Shown: positions 1 through 15,700 of the stretch, piece after piece | Position numbering within the stretch: the stretch's first letter is position 1 | Layout: every line of letters starts with the position of its first letter | NCBI GenBank assembly: GCA_013399855.1 | Contig: VXAY01005880.1 | Coordinates: 451,712 to 515,711, forward strand | Direction: 5' to 3' | DNA: 64,000 bases | Origin: Oxyruncus cristatus | Lineage: Eukaryota; Chordata; Aves; Passeriformes; Cotingidae | Made by a program: the position numbers and the translations under genes | The notes under the pieces: generated by a model | Seen by the model: only the letters and a program-made list of their open reading frames with translations | Told to the model about the DNA's origin: nothing | Databases searched by the model: none

Positions 1-663
1 CTACAAAATCTGTATTTTCTGTATTTTTAGGGTTAGTGATAACACCTGATTCTCTTAAGCTAAGGGTGTCCCTGTTCCCAATTAAAGTAAATATATAACT
101 AAAACAAGTGAGCCAATGTCAATATAAACTTTTCCTATACTTTACCTTATTTATAAGAATTGCACAATGCATTGAATCTTTACTTTATTTACAAAATGAA
201 ATTAAAATTTCAGAAGCTGTGAAAAAGTCCCATGACGCTGAATAAACGTCAAGTTGTGAAGCTTTCTTTCCCTCTACTTGCTCACTGGGAGAGCCCTGTT
301 ATACATACCCCAGCATCTCATTAATATTTCCCCATTACCCCTCACAAATTATTTCTGAGAAGGTACCATTTCTACAAACAGATTCCAGAGGAAAGTCCCA
401 CCAGATTGCTGGAATAATGACAATAGTGTTTAGACTCTACCCATCCCATCAGTACATTGGTAAGTGACCAAACTGAGTGGAACCTCCTTTTTTTAGGGTG
501 TTGCAGACACAGGATTTGAATTCAAGCTCACAAAGGCAAGCCACAGTATACATTAAGGTGGGAAGTTATTCAGACAACAGTGTTTGTGATGGGTCTGCTT
601 TCTTTTCTTGTAATAAAGAGTTCTAGAATCTTTCACTTCTTTGCATAAGGTAAGGGGAGTTAC
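1..663 (-). other. ATP7B intron 10 (partial)
   Basis: AT-rich sequence to the left of exon 10. I looked on the minus strand for exon 11 (EAMPVTKKPGS...) and found nothing like it, so the gene runs off the left edge. No repeat was recognised. Confidence 0.8.
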
Positions 664-791
664 CAGTAATGAGAGACTCATCTGCCATAGAACTGCCTTC
701 AATGACCTTGCCATCCACTGGGAACTTTCCACCGGGAACAACTTTTATGATATCGCCCCTTTGAACCAGTTCAACAGCTACCTGTTCCTCC
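664..791 (-). CDS. ATP7B: ATP7B coding exon 10 (actuator domain to TG of TGE)
   Basis: 128 nt, acceptor ttgtag and donor ACTG|gtaact. It encodes [33 protein letters not shown] and [11 protein letters not shown]. The Glu of the phosphatase motif TGE would be the first residue of the next exon, which is not in the window. Confidence 0.95.
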
Positions 792-3700
792 CTACAAAAG
801 ACACAAGGAAAGCAGATAGATTATTTATGCCCCCAGTTTTCATGTTAACTGGATCAAGCATAGTCTGTGACCCCGGCAGGCTGTAGCGATTTTGGTTCAT
901 AAATATGTACCTGACAATAGAGTGGTCAGGTCCAAGAGTCACCACAGTGGCTTCTGTGGCTTGAAGAGACATAAGTTTGGCAAGAGCTTCCGAGGTCTTA
1001 CTCTGAGAAACAGAGATTAATGTTTAAGATATATTGAGATATATAAATGCTGATGTCTACTTAACACAGTGAACTCTAAATGACCTTGTACAGTAAAGGC
1101 TGCATTAGAAACATCTGATTCAAAATTCCTCTGAACAGCTTTATTCCACTCCTATCACAAATAAACAATAACTAGTATGAAGATGAGTTACCTTTGCTAT
1201 GTGTTCCAGCCATCTGCCAAGTGCAATGAACACAAACAACATCGGAGGAGTGTCAAAGAAAGTGACAGGGCTTTCCTCTGCCTTTTCAATTATCGCCACT
1301 ATCAGGATCACACAGGAGTACACATAAGCAATTGTCGTGGCCAGTACGATGAGCACATCCATATTGGCCATCCCGTGCTTCAGCGATTTGTAAGCTTGTA
1401 CATAAAAATACCATCCGCCAAGAAACTGTTGGTGTAGGCATGGACAGACTTGTATTAAGATCACAGCAGTAACCACAGCAGCAAATGTACAGACAGCACA
1501 TAATACTGCCCACAGCAGAATTTAAAAAACATAGTAGGTAAGGGAAAGCATTGCTGTCCTATGCAAATTTTGTACTGATAGAACTTCAGGTCTCCTGGGA
1601 GACTGACTCCACTGACATCCTCTCATTTGCCCTTCCTTATTTTCAAAACCAGCTAGATATCATCCTTTTCCTCAGCAATGCAAACTAAACAAGGCACAGA
1701 AGATGAAAGGATTTACCTATAGCTACCCAATTAGTTTGTAGATGATCAGATCTTTTTTAATTTTGACAGCACCTTCCCCACTCAGAAAACTGATGCAACT
1801 TTGGCAGCAGTAAATACTGTGAGTAAATACAGAATGCATAATTTGCAGAAAAGTGCCACTTTGTTTTGCAGAGGCGGTTCCACTAAAGCTTTCCAGTCTC
1901 CTGTCTTTATCATATCAGATTACATAAAAGAAATATGAACAGAAAGGAAACCCCTAGGAAGTACTGTGGACATACCTGAACAAAAGTGCACAGGATAAAG
2001 AAGAGAAGATTCAAAATAGATAATCCAGGAATGAGGTTCCGTTCCAGCACCATAGACCCATGGGGCTCACCACTGAGTATTTGCATATAAATCATTATGA
2101 TTAAGACAGGGATACCAAACAGTAGGCTGCACAAGAAAGATTTCTTCCACCTGCAAAGGAGAAATTTTAAATCCTTGGTTGTTGCACACCCTGAAGTACT
2201 CAGGCCAAACAGTGTGCTCACAGTGCAGAGCTGGGATTATTAGTACTGTTCTAATGCACAGCTTTGGGATATTTGCAAAGATCCAACATTTAGGGACAGT
2301 TTCAGTGTCTCCTACATGTTTAACTGTATAGACTTCCAGCAGTTTAAAACTAAAACTAATGAAAGTAATAAAAGTACTTGAACCAAATAATGAATAGTAA
2401 AATTAAATATGCTTTACAAAAGAATAAGCTAATTAACTGGGAGGAGTGCTGGGGAGAGGTGAGTTGCAAGATATGATCTAGACATATTAATTAGTGAGAA
2501 AGAAAAAGAAATGCTTACTGCTGTATTTCCTTTTTATGATCCAGGTTATGTGCATTTGGATCTCTTCTAGCCACAGAAGCATGAAAGCCAATTTCCTTTT
2601 TATTGACAGAGGAGGAAAGAACAGTCAGTTTTGATTAAACTAACCGTATTACTTATAACACACTACTTTTAGAAGAAATGTCAGAAAAGGACACTGTTCC
2701 ATATTTGATAAATGCCAAATTCTTATTTATTTTTAGATCCTGCCAAAATGAGAGGATATTTCAGTCAGTACTCAAAATTTAGACTGCAAAGGATTTCTGG
2801 TACCTATACATGAACATGGTGTATAGATGCAGTAAGTGTCCCAGATTTCTTAGGCACAGGAAGCTCCCAGTGACAAGTGGAATTTTGCTGCATACCTCCT
2901 CAAGGAAAATGTATGCCTGCCCTTTCACCTCCACTGGAATAATTATGAGAGATGGGACGTATCAAAAAGGAGGTTAAAATGCACAAGCCACAGGGCTACA
3001 CAACCTTGTGAGCAAATCCCTAACATTACAGTTTAGTAGATACACCTGAAGTTAAAAATGAAAGTGTCTAAAATCCATTTAAACATGTAGACCACAGGGC
3101 AAAGCATCCCAGAAACAAATATAAGCAAAAAGCCAGCTTTGACTGACACTTCAGTGAGTTACTGCAGTAGAATCACAGAATCAATTAGGTTGGAAAAGAC
3201 CTCTGAGATCATCAAGTCCAACCTATGACCGAACAGCACCGTGTCAACTAGATCATGGCACTAAGTGCCACACCCAGTCTTTTCTTCAACACCTCCAGGG
3301 ACAGTGACTCCACCACCATCCAATATTTAATCACCCTTTCTATGAAGAAATTCTTCCTGATGTCCAACCCAAACCTCCCTGTGTTTTGACTCAGAATATT
3401 AGGTTGTGATTGCAATCATATTGTTAGGGCTAGAAATATTCCTCCCCACCAAAAACTCTAAAAACCCAAAGCATGCTTGCAAGAACAATACATCTAAACT
3501 TCCTACCTGCATCGTGAAATGCTTCTGTGGCAATATATGCTTTACAGAACTACTCCGCCACCCTGAATCATCTACTAGTTAACATGTTAATAACTGCTGT
3601 TCCATCAATCCTGTGGTCTAGGAATTTTTTTCTGAATAAATACTCCAGAGCACAGAGGGCAAACACACTCTGCTGTCCTCCTGACTACTCACTGCATGCA

Positions 3701-6700
3701 CCACATACAGTACGTTCTCTTCCCTTCTGGTGGGTGAAAAAGGAAGTTTTGTCCACATCTGGGCCATGGTAATGGCAGATTTTATGATCTATGTGATTAC
3801 TGGTAAGCCAGGAATTTTTTTTTCCTTTACTGGCTGTATCACAAGCTTTTCCAGTTTAAAAAGTCCTCTCTATTGATGTGGGAATGAATGCAAGTGTATA
3901 CAGAGATGTGTAATACTTGTGGTATGAGCTGTGGCAAAACTTCTTTTAAAGCCTTTCACTGTCAAAAGAAAGTAGAAATTTTTTTCTGAAATATTAACAC
4001 TTCACTAACATGACTGGAAATGAGAGACACATGGTTGCACACACAGAATTGCAAAGAACAAATATATCACTCTTTTACCAGATGTAGATAAAAAAAGGTT
4101 TCTTTTTGTGGTTTTTAGTATGTGTTTTTAGAGTAACAACCTGTGAGACTACACACGACTGTGGAGCACAGCAGCTTCACCACAAGAGCATAAAAACATA
4201 TGGCAATAACTATGTCATCTGCAGAAGTCAGTGAAACCTCTCAGTTATCAGCTGCTCTATTTCCTTTTAATTTTCACCTTATAGTTGTCCATACATGAAA
4301 AATTCTCAAATCCTACCTTGATTATTTTTATAATATCTCGAGGTCCAATAATTTCAGGATCAAACTGGATGTGAGCTTTGCAAGTTGCAAGTGCAACTGA
4401 GGCATAAAATATGCCATTTGTTCTCATGAGTTTGGATTCAATATTGTGAACACAAGAAGCACAAGTCATCCCTGTAACCTAAAGAAAAGACAAATTTAGG
4501 TAGTTAGCAATCCCACATGCTCATCCAATATTTGTAGATAAACTTGAAGCAAGGCCTCCTGATCTCAGAGAGGTATTAATTCTATCTGACTATTCAAGCT
4601 CTTCTGGTATTGATCCAAGGCCTCAGCATAAAGATTTTATAGAGCTGTCTTAAATGATACAAAGCTAAGAATATGACTTTCCACCTTTATTATAAAATTC
4701 TGCAACCAGCTGTTATAGTCACAGCTATGTATTTGTATAGCAGCACTCAGATGTTGTCTTAACTGTAATGGTATAACTAATACAGTTCTATGAACAGCTA
4801 TATTAACATCACTGAAGCCAAATTCTGCACATGTAACTTCATGTTGCTTACTTAAATTTCCCCGTGGCTTCAACAGGGCATTATTCTGGTTACTTCTGAT
4901 CTATTAACACAACTACAGATGGCTATCTGTCTTGAACTAGGTATCTGTCAGAGAATAAAAACTGACATTTGAAGACTGTGTCCTTCACATAAACAATTTA
5001 CTAATTTTATCCAAAGTTCTTAGGCCTCCATAAAAAGCCCCCAACATTGGCAGTATATATTCGGTGACACATTTTCTGTAACTCAGAATCTGTACTGTTC
5101 ACAGAAAACTTGTTGAATTCCTGCTTGCTAAGAAAAATCTAATCTGTACAAAGAACTATCACCTTTTATTTCAGTGCACTTGGATAGGTTCTTCTAAGAC
5201 GAACAGATCTTGTCTTTTCAGTTATTAGGAAACAATAGAGTCACCAGCCAGAACCGAGCTGCTGAAGGAACAAGTGTTTAAGCAAAGATATTTTCAAGAA
5301 AATGAGTCTTCCAGACCTGAATATTCCTAAATCAAATACACGTGACTTACAAGAAGCTCCATGTGCCCTTCTGTTTCTGCATGATCTTCTATGACAGTAG
5401 CTTCAAAACCCAAATTCTGGATCAGCTGCGCTATCTCAGGAGGCTGTATGAATTCTGGCTTGTATTTTATCTCTGCTTTACCTGCCATCAGTGCTACCAA
5501 CACTGAAACAATTCCTGCAGTGGCATAATAAAAAAAAAGTTAGATAATGAGGGAAATGTTAGATAATTGAGGGAAAGAAAAATGAAATATTACAAGTGAC
5601 TGTCAGTAAGGACTGTAACAACTCTGAGACACTGTAAGCCTAGTGATTTCCCTCTGCCTACTTCTAATGTTGTTCCCTAGTCACAACAGCAAAGTTTTTA
5701 CTGAGATCCAGCCACATTGTGGTTCCCTTTAGCAATGAGAGGAACTGCAAGATTTATACATGAAGGGAGGTGAGTTTTGTTATGATCTAATGAGACAAAA
5801 AGGATGTTCAGAAACAATCTTTGCACTTATTGCTGCAAGCTCTATCCTGGACTCTCTTAGTTTGGAAAGAGCCAAATGAACCCCACAGCATAATGCTAGG
5901 CTTTTTAATTTTCTTGTTTCCCATCTCCCCCTTTTTCTAATAAATAAAAACTCCACAGAAATCTACATTTCGAATTGAAAAGTAAAACATAAAATTCAAA
6001 GGTAAAAAAAAAATGTTCTGAAGTGCTAATGGTTTCTTGGATTTTTAAATCAAGGCAGTGAGACCCTCCAAAGGCATGCTGACACAAATGATATCAGAGA
6101 CTGCCAAGGCTCATCTGTTCATCTTCTATATGGCCAGAGGAAAGGCAGCTGCAGCCTGCAGACTTCTGGACTAGTAAACATTGCTCTGCCTAAGCTTATC
6201 CTGGCACTGGAGCCATGCATTTGCTCATACCTGCTTGTGCAAATGTGCTCTGAAGGGTAAGTTTCACATCACAAACACGCCAGAGCTCTCAACAGCTCTG
6301 GAGGAGATGGATTGCTCTGTAAAGCAACGAGGCCCTGAAAACTAAATGAGAACCATTTCTTGTCTTGGTGCTTACTTTAAATTTTTATCACATTGCAACA
6401 ACTTACTGTTACAATACAAGTATGTCCATGAGGTTTGTCCACCAGTGCAGTACGATAGTTAAACAGTGACATTGGTACTAAGAAAGAGCATTAAGTCTAT
6501 TTATCTTCTGATGTCGTACCATGGCCTCTTCCATAGAATCACACAGAATACCTTTTCCATCCCATAGTCCCTCATAGACCCTTTATAGGAATCTTAAATT
6601 ATTACCCTCTTCTTTCTGCAGATTTCTTTCAATGGTAGACACACACGATGCACAGGTCATGCCTGTGATTTGCAAGAAACACTTTTCAGCTGTTGCTCCA

Positions 6701-9700
6701 CTGAGCTGGTTTGACTCATCAAGGTGAAGACTGTCTGGAAGAGCATCCAAGACACAGCTTTGGTGAGGAGGCTCTGGAGCTTGAGGATGCACGGCAGCTT
6801 TGCTAGCATCAGGCTGGTGCCTATGTTCTGCAGTGGTGGTATCTTGAATAAATGCACAAATACATTGAACAAACACTATTTACAGTGTGATTGGATGATG
6901 CAAGAGTTCAAACAACTCGAATGTATCAATCACACAAACCCTCACAGTAGTTTGAAAGATGACCCAGCTACCTTGGTCTCTGTGTGGAAATAATGTATAT
7001 TGTTCCTATGCTTATAAAACTACACACTCACCAGTACCACTTTCATGACCATTTAACTCTACAGAACTAGTTCTCCACTTTCAGATGACAAATGATTTCC
7101 CTCAATTTTAACGCCTAGACCTGACATCTACCTCCACTTGATAAAGATACCTAGAGGGTCCCTATCCAGCACAGAGAATTCAGTCCAGTCCAGTCATATC
7201 CATACTGTTGTTGTTGTTGTCATCTATGCAGGACTCATAGCACTTCATCTCAAGCAAGGAGAAGTTTCTTAACAGGTTTCTCTTTATGTTGGAGTATTTA
7301 CACTGCAAGTACTGCAAAACGAGTAGTGGAAGCACCCAGGAGACTTCCACACAAACAGGCCTGTTGCAATCGTTTTTGTTCTTTACCAGGTATTGACCAG
7401 ACACACAACAGCTCCAGCCATGTTCACAAACTGCCTCCTTTGTGTAAAGGAGCAGGAGTTGCTTTTGAATGTGTTAAACACAGGGGATCTCCTCCTTTTC
7501 CACAGATGGACTGGGAGGTCTTGTACCAACAAATTACAAACCAAACAAATCATAATTAAACGCCACATACCGACCCTGCCTGCCACACTTGTAGTAGTAC
7601 CAGAGATTCAGAGGGTTTGGCCCCATGAAAGAAGTGAATAGGATGTGGTCTGTTGTGATCAAACTACTTAATTTCAGGTAAACTACATCACTATTTCAAA
7701 TCAAATCTATTTAGTTGAAGCAGGTAAAAATCGCTACATTTGAAATCTGCTAGAGAGAAGATTGTGCATCAAAGCAACTTCTTAAACATTGAGCACATGT
7801 ACAAAACAAATACACTGCTGCAGCTGACGTGTAAAAGCAGTTGTTCCCACCAAAGAGTATGTGCATCTTGCCACTTACCGTGCTGAAAGAAAGCAAGGTT
7901 TAGTGAAGTAAGGCAGATAAAAATACTCAAGAAATAAAGGTCAAAGGATTAAAACACTAAAAAGAGGTTTTAAATAACAGAGATTTCATTAAGTGTGTAG
8001 GTTTTAGTATTCTGAAACACAAATGAAAACATTTGGTATGATAGAGCTACTTACAGCAGCCTGTAGACATAGAAAGAAACCTACTTCAGCGGGTAAGGGG
8101 ATGAGCTGTTGGAAAGACCTTGTACCAACTCTCAAACGTTTTGGCTTCATAACGCAACTCAACTCTTACACCCACTAGTGCCTGAATGCCTGAAACAAGG
8201 TGCTTTACAGCTGAAAACTCTCTTCCATGATAAGTGAGGTCAGATCAGGCCAGTCATTCAGAAAAGACAATGCCAATGGGATGCTTTAAGAGTTTCTCTC
8301 TAGAAGAGAGTTTCAAAGCAGGTGTCACACAGCCCAGCCTGGCATGCTACTCCCAGAGGAAAAAACACTGTTACCTGTCAGAATGGAGGCATCAAATCCC
8401 ATGTCTTCTATGGCAGCTCTTAACTCTTCGCCATTAGTGACAGCTGGATCATAATGTATGGTTCCAGTACTGCCAGCTAGAGAGACTGCTACCTGTTGCA
8501 CTCCTTGTCTCTCTGATATGGTCCTTTCTATGGACTGTGCACAAGAATTGCAGGTCATGCCATCGATCTTAAAAACAGCTGTGCATGTCAGGTCTTGCAG
8601 TGGCTGTTTGATGAGATCACCTGTGAAAGCAGGTGATGGAGATCCTTCCTTATTTGCTTCTGAACCATCAAGGAGGCATACTTTAAAGTTTCCAGGTGGA
8701 AGGGATTCAATAGCTTGCTGCAGAGCTGACAGGGTAATTAAATTTGGGCTATACTCTACCACAGCACATTTTTGCTCCAAAGACACTTTAATACTTTTTA
8801 TTCCAGAAAGAGTTGATATATTTCCTTCAATGTTTCTGACACAGGACTTGCAGTGCATGCCTTCTATCTGTACAGTCACTGTAGCTGTGCTACTCATCCC
8901 AGCAACCAGAGGATCCAATCCATCACCCTCAAAACTTGCGGTTGTCTCCTTGGGGTTTGCATTCTGCAAGCGCTGGAGATCAAGGACACCCAGCTTCAAA
9001 GGGGCTGATTTACTTTTAATGGTGCAGTCATACCCCAGGTTATTGATGTGTCTCTTGAGCTCATCAGGTTGGATGATGTAAGGATAGTAAGCAATAATTG
9101 CTTCCTGGTTACCAAGTGACACCTTGATTTTTGCTACACCATGCAATTTCCTAATATTTCCTTCAATGTTGGTGACACAGGACTGGCATGTCATGCCTTC
9201 TACCCGAAGCTTAACTACTGCTTCTTTCAAGCTTGACAGATTTTTGGTCGCTGTTGTCAACTTCTCTTCTGCTATGTTGGCATCAAAGCCCATATCCTGA
9301 ATTTCCAGGCAAATCTGGTCCGGACTTATTTCCATCTGCAGATACTTGATAACAGCATTGTTCTGTTCACGGGAGACTTTTATGCTCACAATGCCCTTCA
9401 CCTTGGAAATCTGGCCTTCTATTGCCTGCACACACGATTGGCAAGTCATTCCCACAATGTTGACTGTCACAGTACATTCTTGGGAAGATGAAGAGGGTGT
9501 GTTTTCAAAGTTCTCCTCGTAGCCCATGTTGTCAAAGGCAAAATTATGTTTCATTGTAGGCTCCAGCTCACAGTCAGGAGGAGAATCAGTGTTTGACAAA
9601 GCCTAAGGAGAAAGAGGAAGAACAAAAATAAATGCCTGTATCTTCAGCCCTGTAGAAGCTGCAATGGTCTGCATATGCTCTGAAACACATGCTAGAAGTG

Positions 9701-12700
9701 TTCTCAAGTCAGTCTATGCTGCTGAAACACTTCACAATATTAACCCACAATGATGAATCAGGCCTGCAACACATTTCTTGAGTAACAATTTAAAAAATAT
9801 TCACTAGGGATGTAAAATCAGAATTGACTCAGTATTCCTACCCCAACCAAATAATTTAAAACTTGAGCTCTCTGCAGCCACAGGGCACCTCCATCACAAA
9901 GCCTGAGCCCTGCTCTTCAGAGCACACTGTCACTGGCACAGTGGGTCACAGTAGAGAGTATGCTGACTGCCTTTCCACCAGTGTCCTCAACTGGCTCAGT
10001 CTGGGCAACCTGCTACCGCTCATCAAGAGTTCCAACCAAACCAAAACACACCAAACCAAAAAGCCCAAGAAAACAGAATCATGCATCTCCCCGAAGCTTG
10101 AAACAACCTGGTGCAGGGAGGACCAGCATGATATTTCAAAACCTATATGCATGCACACAAAAGCCTGGGGTCTCTGCATATAATATATAGGTCTTTTAAG
10201 TTAAAATCTATATCTGACAAAGATCTTAAAAGACACAGAACTATATGCAGACATTTCCACTATGGTTTAGTTTCACTTACCTACTTGTGAGGCACCTAAG
10301 AAAGACTATAAATTGAGCTACTCATTGCTTTGATCCAACACTGATTTTCAGGATGGCCAGTACTGAAATAGATCAGCCAGAAGTGAACTAACTCTCAGTC
10401 AGATCATGGGCTCTGCAGTACTGAAACTCTACAGTTGAATGTACTCAATTCAATTGAAAATGAAGTACTGAAAAAATAAAAATAACAGCAATGCTTCTCA
10501 CAGAACAGGTATTCAGAGCACAGACTCTCTCTCCAGTTACTGTCACCATGTGATGAGGAAGATTGACAATGTAAGGGACAAGTCCCAGATTGTCAGATTT
10601 TATGGAAAGAACACAAAAATTCATGTCCATTACTTAAGGCAGCTTTAAATACTAATGGTCTAGGTGAAAGCTACTATGATAAATCTATTCTCTTGCCTGC
10701 AAAGCTGTGGGATCTCCAGCATTCAATAAAACACCTGATGCTGGGCGTTACTGCAGAGAGGGCCTGGAGAAGGGGCCAACAGATCCAGCTCAGTACCGCA
10801 AGTCTTGTTCCTATTACCCACAAGAAAACTCCCTCCTCAATACCACAGCATGGATGAGAAGCATTTAGGCTGCTTATTAACACTAGAATGCATCCAGTTC
10901 ATTTGATGCAGAATTTAAAATTCATTAACTTGATTTTGTTTCATGCTTAGACAGCTTGGGAATAATGAGGTCTCAGGTCACAACTAAAACAGCAAAATTT
11001 AACACAAGACATTTTCTTTCAGCTTTTTCTGTACTGTATTTGTTATAACAGGAGGAGGAATGAGCAACTTCAACTGTTCAGCAATTATGGTGCAGCCCCT
11101 CATTATCCCAATAGCAAGTTGGGGAAGAAGACTCACAGGAATATTTTAGTCCCGATATTTCCTTTTGCTTCCTCCTCCTACAGTCCTGGCAGCACCCAGG
11201 ACCCATACCCCTCTCCTTGCACTTCCCAGAAGTTACTGAAATCCCCAACATATGTCAAAATGTGCAACCAGCCCCTCCTTACAAAACAAACCATTAACAG
11301 TTAATCAGACTTCCCTGCAAAGATGGTTCCCTGTTTAAGCACAAAGATGACCAAGATGCCCATATTCTTATTTCTTCCTACCTGTGACTTCCCACAATTT
11401 GAAATAATAACCTGGCCTTGTATAAGGAAAAGAAGCCCATCTGAAAACAGTCTCTCACCCACCACATTTCAAATGCTTAGACAGCTCAAACTTTCGTTTA
11501 TTGCAAAATCTGCCTCAAGAAATGTTATTCCATTATTGTACCTCATCTCCTCTCCCTTATCCTCTGTCCCTCAAGGACACTTTGCTTGCCGTGGACTCCT
11601 CTTCTTAGCACAAACACCCGGTGAAGCACAAACCCGCATGAGAGTTACAGAAGCTCACACAGTGCGTTTATTTTGGCTCATATGACAAAGGCATTTGCCT
11701 TTTGCATCCTTTGGCGAAACAGAGCGTGAGAAATGGGTGAGACAAACATGCTCTGCTCTCCTGCTTCCCTTCACTGTGTTTCTGGCAGCCACTTGCAGAT
11801 GAAACCCAGGAACCATTAGTGGACTTATGTACTCCACCGTGTTCCCTCAACCCCCATTCTCACCAGCTGTCTCAGCTTTCCCAAGTACCCAGTGATATAA
11901 AAGCAAATTACATAGAAAAAAAAGATTAAAGGGTATTTCTCATCCTCCAGTCCTTTGAAAAGCATAAAAGCAAGGACTGGTTCTACTATTTCAATACACT
12001 GTAAGCCACAGAAACATCAAAACTTGGCTGCTGCTTTATATTTTGCATAAAAGGCTATTATCAACATTCAACGAATTGTCAAAAACATTTTGTTTGCTAC
12101 TTTACAAAACCAGATGTTTATGGTCTGTAGGAGAAAAATTCTTGCACACAAATTTTTAAATGACAAGGAAAAATAGAGAGGGGACATGGATATAAGAAAA
12201 ATACAAAGCTTATTTCCCTTAAAACCCCCCCACCAAACACACAAATGCAAAATCATTGAAGAATTTCCCCCCAAAACCGAGAAATGTGCACAGGAACAAA
12301 TAAAGTATTTACAAAGCCTTTAGTATTGTTTAACAGCTTCAAAAAAAACCCAAAACTGAAGGCACGTAAATACATCTACGTGTGTATTTGCAAGATGGGT
12401 GTTCCTAGATCAGAGGAAACAGCAGATTCATGTAAGGACACAAAGACGAGACATATGGAAATGTGCCCGTAGTTTTCCTTAGGCACAAGCTGGGTCTCAG
12501 AAGAGGGTTTCCTGATACCAGCTAACACCCACACATAAAACAGCATCTATGAGGCTGTATAGTAATTCAGATACCACCTGCAAGAGGATCAGAGAAGCAA
12601 TCACCACGAAAAATGCCAAAAAGGTGCCTGGGACTCCCAGGCACTGCCCCTTCTGCTTGCCTCTGCCTAGAGAGAAATACCAACATAATAATGGAAATGC

Positions 12701-15700
12701 TTCTGACTCTGCATCCAGAGGGGAATGTGTGAAAGAACTGGCCACAGTTACTCTTTTGTTTCTCACACCAAAGGAGGCCTGCTTACTCTTAAGAAGAGGT
12801 GTACACCAAGTCTGTTTGCTCTACCAGTCTCATGCTATGTAAACAGTATGTAAATAATGAAACGTGAAATTATGACAATTTTTTCCCTCCCTTGTTCTGC
12901 ATATAAAAGTTGCAAGTGACAATGCACAGCAGAGTGAGGTTCTAGTCTGAAAGCTAAGAATCATAAAGCAGCTCATATGAATAATATGGAAAAAAAACCA
13001 GAAAAAAAATCAAGAAACCCACTGACACAGAAGCAGCAGTAGATGGAGAGAGCTTTTAAAGGAAGTGCCAGAGCTGGTTGGAAAACACTTGCATCTACAG
13101 GAAACAGCTCTGATGCTCTGAAACAGCTTTACCTGAGATGAGTAGCAATTGAAACTGTTGATGTGCAGGAATATGGCATCTGAAGCCCAACTTCCAGTAT
13201 GAGGATTTCAAGGCATGAAGAACAACCCTTGATGTCCCTGACAGGAGCTGTAGTACTCATGCCTGTCCTGGAGCAAAGAAGGGCTTGGAGACAGCTGGAA
13301 GAGGCAGAGGCTCATGCTCCCTCCCCATTCTGACTGCCTCCAGCCAGAAAGAAGGAGAACATCCAACGGGAATATGCCCTGGGGCTGGACTAACATCTTG
13401 TGAAAGCATGGAGGTGGGGCAGGGAGATGCTGGTGGATTGGAAGCACCAAGTCTCAAGCCCTGATGTCAGAGTATCCAGAGCTTGTGACGGGTCTGATGG
13501 GAAAGGTAGTCATTGCATATGGTCTATGTGGCTCCTAGGGAAACCCCCCCACATCGAGATCTGCCCTCAGAAGCCTAACATCAGGCTGCTTCACTGTCCC
13601 CCAGAATGGGCTATTCTTTTGGATATTCCCATTCAGATGTGCAAAGTCTAGGAGTTTAACGGAGCAGTGAAGGGATACATAATAAATGTGAGAAAAACAA
13701 CTGAACTCAGAGAAAAACCCAAAGACGAGGAAACCACGGCACCGGGTGAGACCCTCACATACACACATATGGTGACTGATATCTTGAGAATGGATGCAAC
13801 TCCATGGCTGTGAACTCAACAAAGCTTGCGTCCTCCTTGGCTTCACGGCCCAGCCACCCTTGGCTGGGTCTCCATGCTGCCTCCACCACTAGGTTCCATG
13901 GGTCACCCTCTGGGGTGGCTTGTCATCAAGAAAGCCATCCCTCTACCCATTTCCTCTTCCCAAGAGGTGCAGCCACCTCCAAAATGTCAATGTAACACTC
14001 CTGTCCTTTGCAGCACAAGGCTGAGGTCATGGCAGGCACACTCCACAATTCCCTGACATGAGCATCACCCACACCAAGACCTGGCACAACGCTGCTCCTC
14101 TCTGTTCACCCAGCAAGGTTCTCCCCCCATGACTGGCACTGCTTTCCTGCCCTCCTGCGCCTGGCCTGCAGGGATGCCAACTTTCACATCCTGAAATTCA
14201 ACCATGATGCCAGGCAATCAGCCCGTGAGGAGATCGGACCCAGCCCATCGAGCACTTCCCCCTCTGCCTCTCCCCACCCACTCATTCATAAATACCAGAG
14301 CTCACTGAACCTCTCACACACTATCTCGAGAGGGTTTAGGCTGCTCTTCTCCCTGTATCTCTGTGGGCTGAAACCAGTTATGGCCCTCTTACCTTTGATC
14401 ACACAACTACCAAAGAATTATCTTATCTGTGCTTTACCTTTCCTGCTTCCTTCTTTCACAACCCTCTGATTCATGGCTTTGGATTCAGGCAGGCACCAAC
14501 ACACAACTGAAAAGCCACAGTCTATTAATTAAATGCTTCAGATGTTTCCCAGTTTATTATAGGCAGGCAGTGAACAACAAAATGAGGGCAGAGCAGCCAC
14601 AAGAATATCCAAGGTCACGAGTCTTCAATTTTGTGCCTACAACAACAGCACTTCTGAGAGGACAGACATTCAGTCCTCATCCTCAAAAATTTTCAGTGCA
14701 ACTCGTCCATTAGTGAATATACTTTAAATGTATTAGATCTCAACTGGTTGTTCTTACTTCTCTCTTCCCCCAAATGAAGATTAACAAATGTCAGTAGCTA
14801 CCATTTTCAGTAACTACTTGTAACACAATTTGTTATTTTTCAAACAGTTTCTGAGTCTTAAAAGAGGGAAGACCACCCTCTAAACCTGGATATGAAGACT
14901 CAATGAAAATGTTATTACAAAGTAGCCTTTATGGGGCTTTTGTTTACAAAACACTAAGTTAATTACCTTAATGCTTCTTCAAAGGGACTGCTATTCCCCA
15001 TTTAGGATCAGGTTTCTCTAGCAGTACACACGATGGGGCAAGATTTAGGCAGTTACAGCTAATCTTACTGAAATCACACCTACTGTAGTTAACCAAACCT
15101 TAGAGACCTTAACAGGTACTTTTAAAACTAAAGGCAGTTATGTATACCACATTTGCTTTATGGGAAAGGAGAAAGGCTTGCTGTAAATGCAATGTTTCCA
15201 ATTTAGAATTAAAACAATGCAAAATTCTCTGTGATGTTCTTCACAGCTCCAGTAAAAGCAACACATATATTCCAGAGCACTGAATACAGAGAAGAGATCC
15301 TTTGGCAGAACAAAGTAATTTTGGTCATGATTGTTTTCTAACAAACATTTATAAAACAAGAAATAACTTGAGGCAAAAAAAGCCTTCAGGTATATTTGGT
15401 CTGTCCTGGCTGTTATTTCATTCCAGTCTGACACTAATTATTTAAGCCATTATAAGCATACATAGTTTCAAAAAAACACAACATTTTTTCTGAGAGTTTC
15501 TTTTCCTCGAATATTCCCAATATTCACTGACCTAAACTACATTACTGCAGTTTAAACACTTTTTAAACAGCAAAAACTCTTTTAAAAATAATAAACCTCG
15601 TCATGTTTTTATCAGTGCTGATCTTTCTAAGCCTCTTTTTCACAGCAGCTAATCTACAAAAATACCACAGTCACATACAACACTGAATTAAAAAAAAGTT

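Noticed and set aside
6530..6600. Possible CR1 tail (catagaatcacacagaatac)
   Set aside because: Only about 20 bases resemble the CR1 terminus and the adjoining sequence does not continue as CR1, so it is too weak to call.
8458..9081. 207-codon plus-strand open frame
   Set aside because: It is exactly antisense to ATP7B exon 2, whose minus-strand reading contains several CxxC copper domains. It has no recognisable product of its own.
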